IMG/VR virus record: IMGVR_UViG_3300025674_000172 | Location: 1-34,618 of that record | Strand: one strand, 5' to 3' | DNA length: 34,618 nt | DNA from: a virus | Part shown: in pieces, positions 15,560 to 21,440 of the stretch | How the letters are laid out: the number at the start of each line of letters is the position of its first letter | Position numbering within the stretch: position 1 is the stretch's first letter | Made by a program: the position numbers and the translations under genes | The notes under the pieces: generated by a model | Told to the model about the DNA's origin: nothing | Seen by the model: the letters and a program-made list of their open reading frames with translations, nothing else | The model's database searches: none

Positions 15560-16386
15560 AAGGTTATGGTTTTGTAGTTGTTCATTAAGATTGTCAATAA
15601 AACATACCACGGAATCTTATCACCTTTTGCACAATTATCTTTCTCCCACAACGGCTGAAGATTCTGCCAGTTAAAACATACCTTTTGATGGCTTGGTTTG
15701 GTCAGGTCAAAGAATGCACACGGAATGATGTGATCGATATGCCAACCACCTCTGCCCATGTTATCCCATGTCATACCTTCAGTGAATTGTGACTCTAAGT
15801 GGTCTCTTACATGTTCTATAGTACAATCTAATAACTCCATAGACTTGAAAGCTTTCTCTCCAGCCTGCTTCTTTATAGCTTGCCTAATACAACCTGCTAG
15901 ATTCTTTTTCAACATAAACTCGGTATCATCCTTTTTACTTTCCCTATACTTTTTTGTGTATGCTTTACCTTTAGGTGTTTTAGAGTACTCTTTCATAAAG
16001 ATTCGATTCTTTTCATTCTTAATGTGTCGGTTCTCTAACCACCATTCATGCCTCTTAGCATCACATTTTTCTTTATTAATAACTTTGTACTCCCTCTGTT
16101 GAGGCAATATCCAGTGATTATTTTCTTCTCTATATTGTTTGTTGTATTCTTTTACATGACCTCGGTTTTCTTGTTTCCATTTTCTACTATCAGCCTTTAC
16201 TTTTTCATGTTTAGTTATGAAGTCTTGTTCTAACATCCACTTAGTAGCTTTAGAAAACCATAACAAACCTTTAACTTTCGGGTGTGCGTCACCTCGTTTA
16301 AACTTGCCTTCTACTTTTAATAGTTTTTGGTTTAGCTTACCTTTATTCTTACCACTCTGATGTATATATTTCTTAGGAATCTTCAT
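15556..16386 (-). CDS. HNH homing-type endonuclease
   Basis: The gene encodes 276 residues from the ATG at 16386, which has the purine-rich AGAGAG upstream; a TTG at 16443 would lie inside the previous gene. The C-terminal third carries the HNH core: WHIDHIIPCAFFDL, then CFNWQNLQPLWEKDNCAKGD. The N-terminal two thirds are a very basic string of helices with recurring Lys/Tyr/Glu patterns, typical of DNA-contact modules in phage HNH enzymes. Such free-standing endonucleases usually act as selfish mobile genes that cut relatives lacking them. The DNA is visibly richer in A on the coding strand than its neighbours, in line with separate ancestry. It fits into the operon by overlaps at both ends. 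Confidence 0.9.
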   Translation of the reverse strand: MKIPKKYIHQSGKNKGKLNQKLLKVEGKFKRGDAHPKVKGLLWFSKATKWMLEQDFITKHEKVKADSRKWKQENRGHVKEYNKQYREENNHWILPQQREYKVINKEKCDAKRHEWWLENRHIKNEKNRIFMKEYSKTPKGKAYTKKYRESKKDDTEFMLKKNLAGCIRQAIKKQAGEKAFKSMELLDCTIEHVRDHLESQFTEGMTWDNMGRGGWHIDHIIPCAFFDLTKPSHQKVCFNWQNLQPLWEKDNCAKGDKIPWYVLLTILMNNYKTITL

Positions 16387-16591
16387 CTCTCTCGATCCTT
16401 TCAAGGTGTTCTTTGTATAATTGTAAGGACAGGTACAAGTCAAGCCATCTTCCGTCCAACTCTCGGTTCATATCGTTATTAAAAATATGGAACATCAGTT
16501 CCTCGGTCATGTCGATTGGGTCAAGTAATAGTTCAGTCGCTACGCTCCTATCGCATTTACTCACTCTGCTCGCTAAATGCTCTTCTTTCAT
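16373..16591 (-). CDS. Early small protein with a repeat-rich N-terminus
   Basis: The gene encodes 72 residues. The body is helical and acidic (IDMTEELMFHIFNNDMNREL, then LYKEHLERIERDEDS). Residues 7-19 (ASRVSKCDRSVAT) are coded by DNA dense in small palindromes and contain an 11-base sequence that recurs in another early gene at 17129-17139, so this end may be an inserted repeat. The start overlaps the upstream stop as ATGA; the stop overlaps the HNH gene by 14 nt. Function is unknown. Confidence 0.7.
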   Translation of the reverse strand: MKEEHLASRVSKCDRSVATELLLDPIDMTEELMFHIFNNDMNRELDGRWLDLYLSLQLYKEHLERIERDEDS

Positions 16592-16776
16592 AATATGGAC
16601 AGGTAACCTTCAGGTTCTACTAATGATTTAAAGTGTGCTTCTACATCGTCATTTTCCGTGACATCTTCCCACTCTTCATTCTCATCTCGGTCTCGGTTAA
16701 TTACTTCTAGCACTTCATCTAGTGTCCAGTTAAATATCTTGTTAGTTTCGTTGTCTTTTATTTTATATAGTTTCAT
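16588..16776 (-). CDS. Early small acidic protein
   Basis: The gene encodes 62 residues: MKLYKIKDNETNKIFNWTLD, then a run of Asp/Glu (RDRDENEEWEDVTENDD). It is strongly acidic, which in T7-like early regions can mark DNA-mimic inhibitors, but nothing else supports that. The start is in the context GAGAACT-ATG without a Shine-Dalgarno. It ends in an ATGA overlap with the next gene. Confidence 0.72.
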   Translation of the reverse strand: MKLYKIKDNETNKIFNWTLDEVLEVINRDRDENEEWEDVTENDDVEAHFKSLVEPEGYLSIL

Positions 16777-16789
16777 AGTTCTCGGTTTA

Positions 16790-16861
16790 TTAATCTCGGT
16801 ACATCCATGCTGTAAAGACGATGCATACGATCATCAAGCAAAATAAGGTGAGGCTGTCCAT
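16790..16861 (-). CDS. 23-residue single-membrane-segment peptide
   Basis: A complete short frame fills the only gap between two early genes. It codes for a Met-Asp-Ser start, about 15 hydrophobic residues (LTLFCLMIVCIVFTAW) and a charged MYRD end, that is, a minimal transmembrane peptide. The ATG is 3 nt after the upstream stop, and the frame ends 13 nt before the next start. The purine-rich GAAAGAGAA lies upstream. The tight fit and clear membrane character argue for a real gene; its size makes this uncertain. Confidence 0.5.
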   Translation of the reverse strand: MDSLTLFCLMIVCIVFTAWMYRD

Positions 16862-16864
16862 CGG

Positions 16865-17044
16865 TTAGTTTTCTCTTTCTACTTGTCGGTTAAGTAGCTC
16901 GTCCTGCAATTCAATCAATCGATCACGGACACGTACGCTATCAGGTAGCTTTTCACGGACAGTTAAGTAATGATCGATAAGCGTTTGCAAGCTCGGTTCG
17001 TCAAGCGTTTCAAGGTGTTCTGGATTAGTGTTATTCAAAGTCAT
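16865..17044 (-). CDS. Early small helical protein
   Basis: The gene encodes 59 residues from the ATG at 17044; the frame is open to a TTG at 17104, which would overlap the previous gene deeply. The protein reads MTLNNTNPEHLETLDEPSLQ, followed by an amphipathic Leu/Arg/Glu helix (VRDRLIELQDELLNRQVERE), so a coiled-coil dimer is possible. The start overlaps the upstream gene by 14 nt. Function is unknown. Confidence 0.65.
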   Translation of the reverse strand: MTLNNTNPEHLETLDEPSLQTLIDHYLTVREKLPDSVRVRDRLIELQDELLNRQVEREN

Positions 17045-17342
17045 GATCGATACATCTTGTGCCTTCGTTCTCCATCCCTTGCAAGCTTTTATCGCAAACA
17101 TCAAAAGTTTTAACAGGTACTCTGTTGTTCGCTACGCTCTCAGCGTCCGCCTTCGGCTTCCTGTTTCGATAGTATTGTTTAAGTTTGTCTTTGATGTCTT
17201 CCATCATCGCTTCCTTTGACGCTATGTTAGTTCCACTGATCGGTAACTGACGACACCCCCACGCAATAAATGGCATGGAAGAGCTGTGAGAATCGATCCG
17301 GTAATAGAAGGTCATGTTTTGGTAGATAAATGATACGCTCAT
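17031..17342 (-). CDS. Early hypothetical protein
   Basis: The gene encodes 103 residues from the ATG at 17342, which follows the stop of a 17-codon frame after a single base; ATGs at 17357 and 17351 are alternatives. The N-terminal half looks globular (MSVSFIYQNMTFYYRIDSHS); the C-terminal half holds the repeat-coded stretch KADAESVANNRV and a cysteine-containing acidic tail. No family is recognised. The repeat-coded piece could be a later insertion. Confidence 0.65.
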   Translation of the reverse strand: MSVSFIYQNMTFYYRIDSHSSSMPFIAWGCRQLPISGTNIASKEAMMEDIKDKLKQYYRNRKPKADAESVANNRVPVKTFDVCDKSLQGMENEGTRCIDHDFE

Positions 17343-17343
17343 A

Positions 17344-17397
17344 TTATTCATCAACATCTTGGACTAAATAACAAGGTTTGTAATGTTCTATTTTCAT
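17344..17397 (-). CDS. 17-residue mini-cistron linking two early genes
   Basis: A complete frame (starting MKIEHYKPC, ending QDVDE) begins in an ATGA overlap with the upstream gene and ends as TAATATG, one base before the next start. It exactly bridges two genes. It could encode a real micropeptide, could act only as a translational relay, or could be the remnant of a longer gene. Confidence 0.35.
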   Translation of the reverse strand: MKIEHYKPCYLVQDVDE

Positions 17398-17663
17398 GCT
17401 TTCCCTTTCAAGTTATAGATTCCACGGGCAATAGTTGTCCCGCAGACATCATGATTTGTCACAGCTTGCCCTAAAAAATCATGCGTAGACTGATAGGATG
17501 TCTTAACAAGGTTGCCCTTTGAATCGTATGTTTTAAAGCATTCCGTGATCGTGCAAACCTTAGCGTTCTTTCTTCCCATTGGCAGGTATTGAGTTCCGAT
17601 TGGATATTTAAGGCTTTCTTTTTCCATCATGCGGTTTTGATAGTTCTGTAAATGTGTATTCAT
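17394..17663 (-). CDS. Conserved-looking early protein, unknown function
   Basis: The gene encodes 89 residues from the ATG at 17663; the frame extends upstream to a TTG at 17726 inside the previous gene. The protein contains KYPIGTQYLPMGRK, VCTITECFKTYDSKGNLVKT and FLGQAVTNHDVCGTTIARG, a small beta-rich pattern I associate with hypothetical proteins of marine phages. There is no Shine-Dalgarno; the region before ATG reads CTATCTATCAAA. It has no known role. Confidence 0.75.
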   Translation of the reverse strand: MNTHLQNYQNRMMEKESLKYPIGTQYLPMGRKNAKVCTITECFKTYDSKGNLVKTSYQSTHDFLGQAVTNHDVCGTTIARGIYNLKGKA

Positions 17664-17685
17664 TTTGATAGATAGGTAAGTAAGG

Positions 17686-17835
17686 TTAAGAGAATAAGAT
17701 ACTGGCAAGGATACAACCCCACGCAACGGCTAAGGTAATGATAACGCCATATTCAAGGCATTGATCTACTTTGCTAGGTTTCATCCAGTTAAGATTGATT
17801 TGATTATCTTTAAGTTTTTCTGTGGAGATTTTCAT
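17686..17835 (-). CDS. Small single-pass membrane protein
   Basis: The gene encodes 49 residues from the ATG at 17835, four bases after the upstream stop; the frame is open to a GTG at 17889. A polar, basic N-terminus (MKISTEKLKDNQINLNWMKP) is followed by one C-terminal membrane segment (VIITLAVAWGCILASILFS). Such early membrane peptides may alter the host envelope or exclude other phages, but this is only a possibility. Confidence 0.68.
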   Translation of the reverse strand: MKISTEKLKDNQINLNWMKPSKVDQCLEYGVIITLAVAWGCILASILFS

Positions 17836-17839
17836 AAGA

Positions 17840-18022
17840 TTAGTTGAATAAAGGATTTTTGGATATTCGTGTGAGTTTACGCTGTGCACCTATAAAGGTT
17901 TTACAATGAAAGGTGAAATCGTTGTAAGTAACTTTTACCTCTTCTTGCTTTGTAATGGTGTTGTAACAAGTGTGAATGCGTCCACCTCTATAAGGTGTAG
18001 TATTAAAGCAATTCTTGCTCAT
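17840..18022 (-). CDS. Early small basic protein
   Basis: The gene encodes 60 residues with three cysteines (CFNTTPYRGGRIHTCYNTIT, then FTFHCKTF) and a basic C-terminus (GAQRKLTRISKN). A small beta fold is likely. The start overlaps the upstream stop as ATGA, which fixes it. No known motif is seen and the cysteine spacing does not fit a standard zinc finger. Confidence 0.7.
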   Translation of the reverse strand: MSKNCFNTTPYRGGRIHTCYNTITKQEEVKVTYNDFTFHCKTFIGAQRKLTRISKNPLFN

Positions 18023-18333
18023 GAAAACATCTCCCCGTTTTGTGCTAAGATTTCAGCGTGGTATTCTTCAGCTAAGTTTTGAGCTACTAAGTCCCTGACA
18101 AGTTTAGTAAATGAATAACCAAATTGCTCCTTGTAGTCGTTAGAAGCTAACAAACAAACAGCATAATAAGCTTTTGGAGCTTTGGTCATGTCAAAGACAT
18201 TCTTTTTAATCTTGCGTTGAAAGTTCTTAGCAATCGGCACAAGAAAGCGTTCGTAGTATGTGCCAGTGTTTTCAATCCATAACTGAAGCTCTCTGACTTC
18301 ATGGCGTACTGATTCAATAGTTTCTTTATTCAT
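18019..18333 (-). CDS. Early helical protein, unknown function
   Basis: The gene encodes 104 residues from the ATG at 18333; the frame is open to a GTG at 18393 within the upstream gene. The protein is mostly helical and charged (ETIESVRHEVRELQLWIENT, later YSFTKLVRDLVAQNLAEEYH). No motif is recognised. The upstream context is A-rich (AAAACAAAATACATC) with no Shine-Dalgarno, as in several neighbours. Confidence 0.7.
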   Translation of the reverse strand: MNKETIESVRHEVRELQLWIENTGTYYERFLVPIAKNFQRKIKKNVFDMTKAPKAYYAVCLLASNDYKEQFGYSFTKLVRDLVAQNLAEEYHAEILAQNGEMFS

Positions 18334-18370
18334 GATGTATTTTGTTTTATTGGGTTGATAGTAGTTTGAA

Positions 18371-18607
18371 TTAAGAGTTTGCAAATTGCACACCTACAAC
18401 ATCAACAACATTGCAAGGCAAGCCAAACTCGGGAGTAGTGCAGAAATATTCTGACTCGTCCAAAATGTCCCAAGTGTCAATGTAGTGCTCCCTAGCAAGA
18501 AAAGCATCGATGTTGTCAATGTCGTCTTGCTCAAGACCGCTGTCGTCTCCGTTGTAGATATAGCTAAGTGCATAACTAGGTATTTGATAGGTGTATTCGT
18601 TATTCAT
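18371..18607 (-). CDS. First gene of the early block, small acidic protein
   Basis: The gene encodes 78 residues: YTYQIPSYALSYIYNGDDSG, LEQDDIDNIDAFL and a C-terminal PEFGLPCNVVDVVGVQF. The pattern IPSYAL, NGDxSGLExDD followed by a Gly-x-x-Cys end resembles a short protein family found in phages and bacteria (annotated DUF6926, from memory). It is very acidic. A GGTGAGG lies two bases before the ATG. It follows the long early leader and is probably the first gene read by host RNA polymerase. Confidence 0.72.
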   Translation of the reverse strand: MNNEYTYQIPSYALSYIYNGDDSGLEQDDIDNIDAFLAREHYIDTWDILDESEYFCTTPEFGLPCNVVDVVGVQFANS

Positions 18608-19089
18608 GCCCTCACCATTGCCACAAACTTGTCAATACTTCCATCAAAAAATATTCAAATGATGATTGTATAAGTTCAACTTATCACAGCTATTAGATCG
18701 ATAGAGAGTAACTGCTTATTGATACTGAGACTCAATTGAGACTTAGAACATCGAAAGAGAAAAGAACATACAAGACCAAACGCAATAAGATTGCATCTAG
18801 ACAGCTCCAGACTGATGACGCAAACAGCCGTTTATTCCTGTTGATTTGCGAAAAAATAACAACGATTTGATGCTTGATTTTAGTACAAATACACTAACCT
18901 GTTGTAAGTACCTGATAATCAACAAATCTAATTAGACATAATACATAAATGGCGAAGTCAATACCCCCCTGCTATAATAATCTTAGGGGTGGCCAAGGGG
19001 GAATGAGCGGTGCCGTATATAGCGTAAGCCTCTCAGATTTTTCTGCTAAAAACTTTTCTAGGAATGATCTATATAAGTTAGAGTCTTAA
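18608..19089 (-). other. Long non-coding leader ahead of the early block
   Basis: No convincing gene is seen in these 482 bases on either strand. On the minus strand the region holds a run-of-C/run-of-G patch (19001-18964), a Syn5-like promoter candidate, several weak -35-like hexamers (for example TTGACT at 18961-18956 and TTGACA near 18633), a small GCAAT/ATTGC hairpin at 18794-18782 and an A/T-rich remainder. In T7-like phages, early host-type promoters and the terminal repeat lie here. The exact promoter and the terminal repeat cannot be defined from one sequence. Confidence 0.6.
18982..18997 (-). promoter_or_regulatory. Candidate phage RNA polymerase promoter, Syn5-like
   Basis: The minus strand reads CTTGGCCACCCCTAAG. 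The published Syn5 phage promoter, as I remember it, is ATTGGGCACCCGTAA followed by G; 13 of 16 positions agree. It lies in the non-coding region near the genome ends, facing the early and RNA polymerase genes. I found no second copy in the other gaps, which keeps confidence low. Confidence 0.35.
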
Positions 19090-19299
19090 TCAGAACTGAG
19101 GCTCAAACGGCTCTTCATCATCCTCTACTTGTTCTTCTCCAGTAAAGATAACATCATCTGTTTCAGTTAGTACAGACAGCTTAGCGAAGTCCAGGCACCC
19201 TGCTATAGTGTAGTCGTTAATATCGTACTCACTTTTAAATCGGTATATAAGCTTTGCCAGTTCGTACTGGAAGGTGTCTGTTTGATCGTTGATATTCAT
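19090..19299 (-). CDS. Small acidic protein between terminase and early block
   Basis: The gene encodes 69 residues: TFQYELAKLIYRFKSEYDIN, then DYTIAGCLDFAKLSVL, and a very acidic tail (EEQVEDDEEPFEPQF). This resembles small conserved phage proteins of the type F-x-x-x-L-A-x-L-I-Y-R. It stands alone between two non-coding stretches, so it is either the last late gene (like T7 gp19.5) or the first early gene. There is no Shine-Dalgarno. A promoter-like CACTATAG lies inside it (19210-19203). Confidence 0.75.
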   Translation of the reverse strand: MNINDQTDTFQYELAKLIYRFKSEYDINDYTIAGCLDFAKLSVLTETDDVIFTGEEQVEDDEEPFEPQF

Positions 19300-19493
19300 C
19301 TTTGTAACAATAACATAAGGCGAGACGATTTCATAGGTAAATCTGTTGTACGATTCTTGACCACTGTTTAAGCGGGTTCTGAAATAAAAGCTTTACAACT
19401 TTCCTTCGGTGATATTTGATTATAATCATACCAATATATATTAAATAGGTATTAAGCAGCAGTACCAAAAGGTTACACTAACTGATCCCTCTG

Positions 19494-19574
19494 CTACAGC
19501 TTCCTTTTAACAAAGACAACATTAGCAGCTACTTCAGTTCCATCAGATTGATTACAGCTATTGTAGTTACTCAT
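19494..19574 (-). CDS. Possible 26-residue protein after TerL
   Basis: A complete short frame codes for MSNYNSCNQSDGTEVAANVV and a basic end (FVKRKL). The base composition differs from the surrounding A/T-rich DNA, and a purine-rich stretch (GAAAGAACGAAG) precedes the ATG. A second open stretch in another frame follows directly (AVAEGSVSVTFWYCC and on), so this could also be a broken longer gene. T7 has small genes after the terminase, which makes a real gene plausible. Confidence 0.3.
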   Translation of the reverse strand: MSNYNSCNQSDGTEVAANVVFVKRKL

Positions 19575-19650
19575 ACTTCGTTCTTTCGTAACTAATACTT
19601 AGTACGGTTATCAATAGATCGATATTAAAGAAGTTTTTAAGGATAGGTGT

Positions 19651-19666
19651 GTCTACATAAGTAGAC
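19651..19666 (-). repeat. Short perfect hairpin in the terminase/early gap
   Basis: GTCTAC and its complement GTAGAC enclose a 4-base loop within very A/T-rich DNA, 83 to 98 bases after the TerL stop. No U-tract follows in the minus-strand RNA, so it is not a standard terminator. It might mark a processing or packaging site, but could be chance. Confidence 0.4.
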
Positions 19667-19748
19667 TTATATATGTATTTAAACTAAGTAGGAAATTACA
19701 ATATATATCTACTAAAGATTTGTTATTAAGGAGTAGGAGTAGTAGCGA

Positions 19749-21440
19749 CTACGACCAGAGGTAAGCAGAGACCTTATTACTTCTTTTATGAAAGCTATCA
19801 GTAAATTTTGTTAGTTCTTCTTCCAACAGCTCTTGTTGTCTATCAATCATAGATTGGTTAACATCAGCAGCCATCTGCTGCACCCAATAACCAACAGCTA
19901 TTGATAAAGCATCAAGACGGTCATCATGTACCAAGCTACCTCTATCTCTTGTTATCCTAGATAATTGATACATAAGCATGTACCTGGTTTGTTGTTCAAT
20001 AGGATAGGATAGAGCAGACCTGTAGTCATCCGTGATGACGGAAGGATCGATGATAAGCCTGTGGCTATTGAGTACAGGTTCAAGGGTATCTACTATTCTT
20101 AGTTCCTTTTGTTTGTTATGTCTGACTTCTTCTATAGTCACAGGATATGTTGTTCTAAACAGAGGCTTTATCAGCTCCATAAACATACCGTCACCAAAGT
20201 TAGACTCTATCACTACCTTATTAACTTTGTTATCCTTAGCGATAGCTACAAGTTGTTGCAGGGTCTTAGTATCGTAACCTCCTTTAATACCTCCAGCATC
20301 CGGTACAAACAGCTGACCGTTAAGCATCTTCACTACAGCGTACCCCGTTTCATCCTTACCACGACCAGACGGGTCAATAGATAGCACCGAGCCTGTGTAC
20401 GGTATCATATCACCAACAGTGTTAGCAGGTCTTCTGTATCGATCACCAGCTAGTCCTACATTAGGAAGTTCTCTATCACAGTTATCAGGGTCACTGGACC
20501 ACACGATTTTCTCCGGAGCTACATCCACATCAACATCCATAACCACTAGATCGTTAATCTTTAATGGGTATCTATCAGCGTCCGATAGCTTCGGATTAAG
20601 CATGAACTGAAGAGCGTACCCTGTCCGACCGTAAGACATCTTTCTTTCTTCCAGGTCTAGGTCAGTGAAGCGTAGGGGTTCTGTAGAAGTACCAACTGTC
20701 TCAGGTGTTATGTTATCCGCTATAAGGGGTGCTAAATCACCTCCGTAGTTGTTTATAGCCTCGGTATCGTCTGGATACTCAGAAGACCATATACGGCTCT
20801 TGTAGCCCCTCTCTCGTAGTTTGTTGTATATACTGTCCTCACACTGAGGAGTACCAAGAAAGATGATCCTGGAGGAGTCTAGGGGTTTAATGATAGCGTC
20901 AAACTCTTTTACTTGTTCATCCAGCTTATCTCTCATTCCTTGTGTAGCGGAGTTGTTAGCTACCTCCACATCGTCTGCTACAATTATATCAGCACGAGAA
21001 CCTGTTAGCTGTGACGATATACCTAGTGACTTAACAGAGGGAGCGTGAGAGGCAGGAGCAGGTCCAACATCAAATGCAATCTTACTGAATCGTTGGTTCT
21101 CAGATGGCTTTAATCCTTGTAAAATGGGAATCTCCTGAATGATTCGCAAGGTAAATGTAGAGAAGTCATCTGATCTATTCTTAGATGCTGATACAACAAG
21201 TATGTTCTTAGATGGGTCTAGCAGTAGCTGATGTACTACAAAAGCACTTGTTATCCAACTCTTACCTACACCACGGAACGCCATGATAACAGACCGCTTT
21301 GGACCGTTTTGCAGGTACTCAGCGATGTCGTATTGCAGCGTTGTTGGATCAGGGAGGTTTAGGTGCTTCCAAACCAGGTACAGGAAGTTTCTAAAGTCCC
21401 GTAGCTTGGGCGGTATCTCTTGGTGTTTCTTCTTCTTCAA
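19749..21440 (-). CDS. Terminase large subunit (T7 gp19 type)
   Basis: The gene encodes 563 residues. This is the packaging motor: an ATPase with Walker A AFRGVGKS (54-61) and Walker B DIIVADDVE (151-159), and a C-terminal RNase H-like nuclease with Asp 355 (SIDPSGRGKDE), Glu 411 (VVIESNFGDG) and an Asp cluster near 505-509 (HDDRLDAL). The N-terminal LYLVWKHLNLPDPTTLQYD matches T7 gp19. The only start is TTG at 21440, 50 nt inside the small-subunit gene, giving low-level coupled translation. It is followed by the genome-end region. Confidence 0.96.
   Translation of the reverse strand: MKKKKHQEIPPKLRDFRNFLYLVWKHLNLPDPTTLQYDIAEYLQNGPKRSVIMAFRGVGKSWITSAFVVHQLLLDPSKNILVVSASKNRSDDFSTFTLRIIQEIPILQGLKPSENQRFSKIAFDVGPAPASHAPSVKSLGISSQLTGSRADIIVADDVEVANNSATQGMRDKLDEQVKEFDAIIKPLDSSRIIFLGTPQCEDSIYNKLRERGYKSRIWSSEYPDDTEAINNYGGDLAPLIADNITPETVGTSTEPLRFTDLDLEERKMSYGRTGYALQFMLNPKLSDADRYPLKINDLVVMDVDVDVAPEKIVWSSDPDNCDRELPNVGLAGDRYRRPANTVGDMIPYTGSVLSIDPSGRGKDETGYAVVKMLNGQLFVPDAGGIKGGYDTKTLQQLVAIAKDNKVNKVVIESNFGDGMFMELIKPLFRTTYPVTIEEVRHNKQKELRIVDTLEPVLNSHRLIIDPSVITDDYRSALSYPIEQQTRYMLMYQLSRITRDRGSLVHDDRLDALSIAVGYWVQQMAADVNQSMIDRQQELLEEELTKFTDSFHKRSNKVSAYLWS

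Larger units (their letters stand above)
16537..17139 (-). repeat. Two copies of an 11-base repeat in early genes
   Basis: The minus-strand sequence GAGCGTAGCGA occurs exactly at 16547-16537 and at 17139-17129, in two different genes. Both copies sit in patches full of short inverted repeats: GCATTTA/TAAATGC (16553-16559 with 16574-16580) beside the first, and CGCT-CTC-AGCG and GCC-TTC-GGC beside the second. Only the two copies themselves are repeated; the DNA between them is ordinary early-gene sequence. Confidence 0.6.
19300..19748 (-). other. Mostly non-coding region after the large terminase gene, likely genome-end region
   Basis: These 449 bases are A/T-rich and hold one 26-codon frame, one perfect short hairpin and no clear terminator. 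In T7-like phages the right end of the linear genome, with its terminal repeat, follows the terminase gene. The physical end and any repeat, collapsed in assembly, should therefore lie here or in 18608-19089. Confidence 0.5.

Noticed and set aside
18600-18640. TTGACA close to the first early gene
   Set aside because: A perfect -35 hexamer, but no -10 at a proper distance, and the start codon follows too closely.
18931-18961. Host-type promoter TTGACT with TCTAAT in the early leader
   Set aside because: The spacing is 19 bases and the -10 is weak. It may be real, since an early promoter is expected here, but I cannot separate it from chance in A/T-rich DNA.
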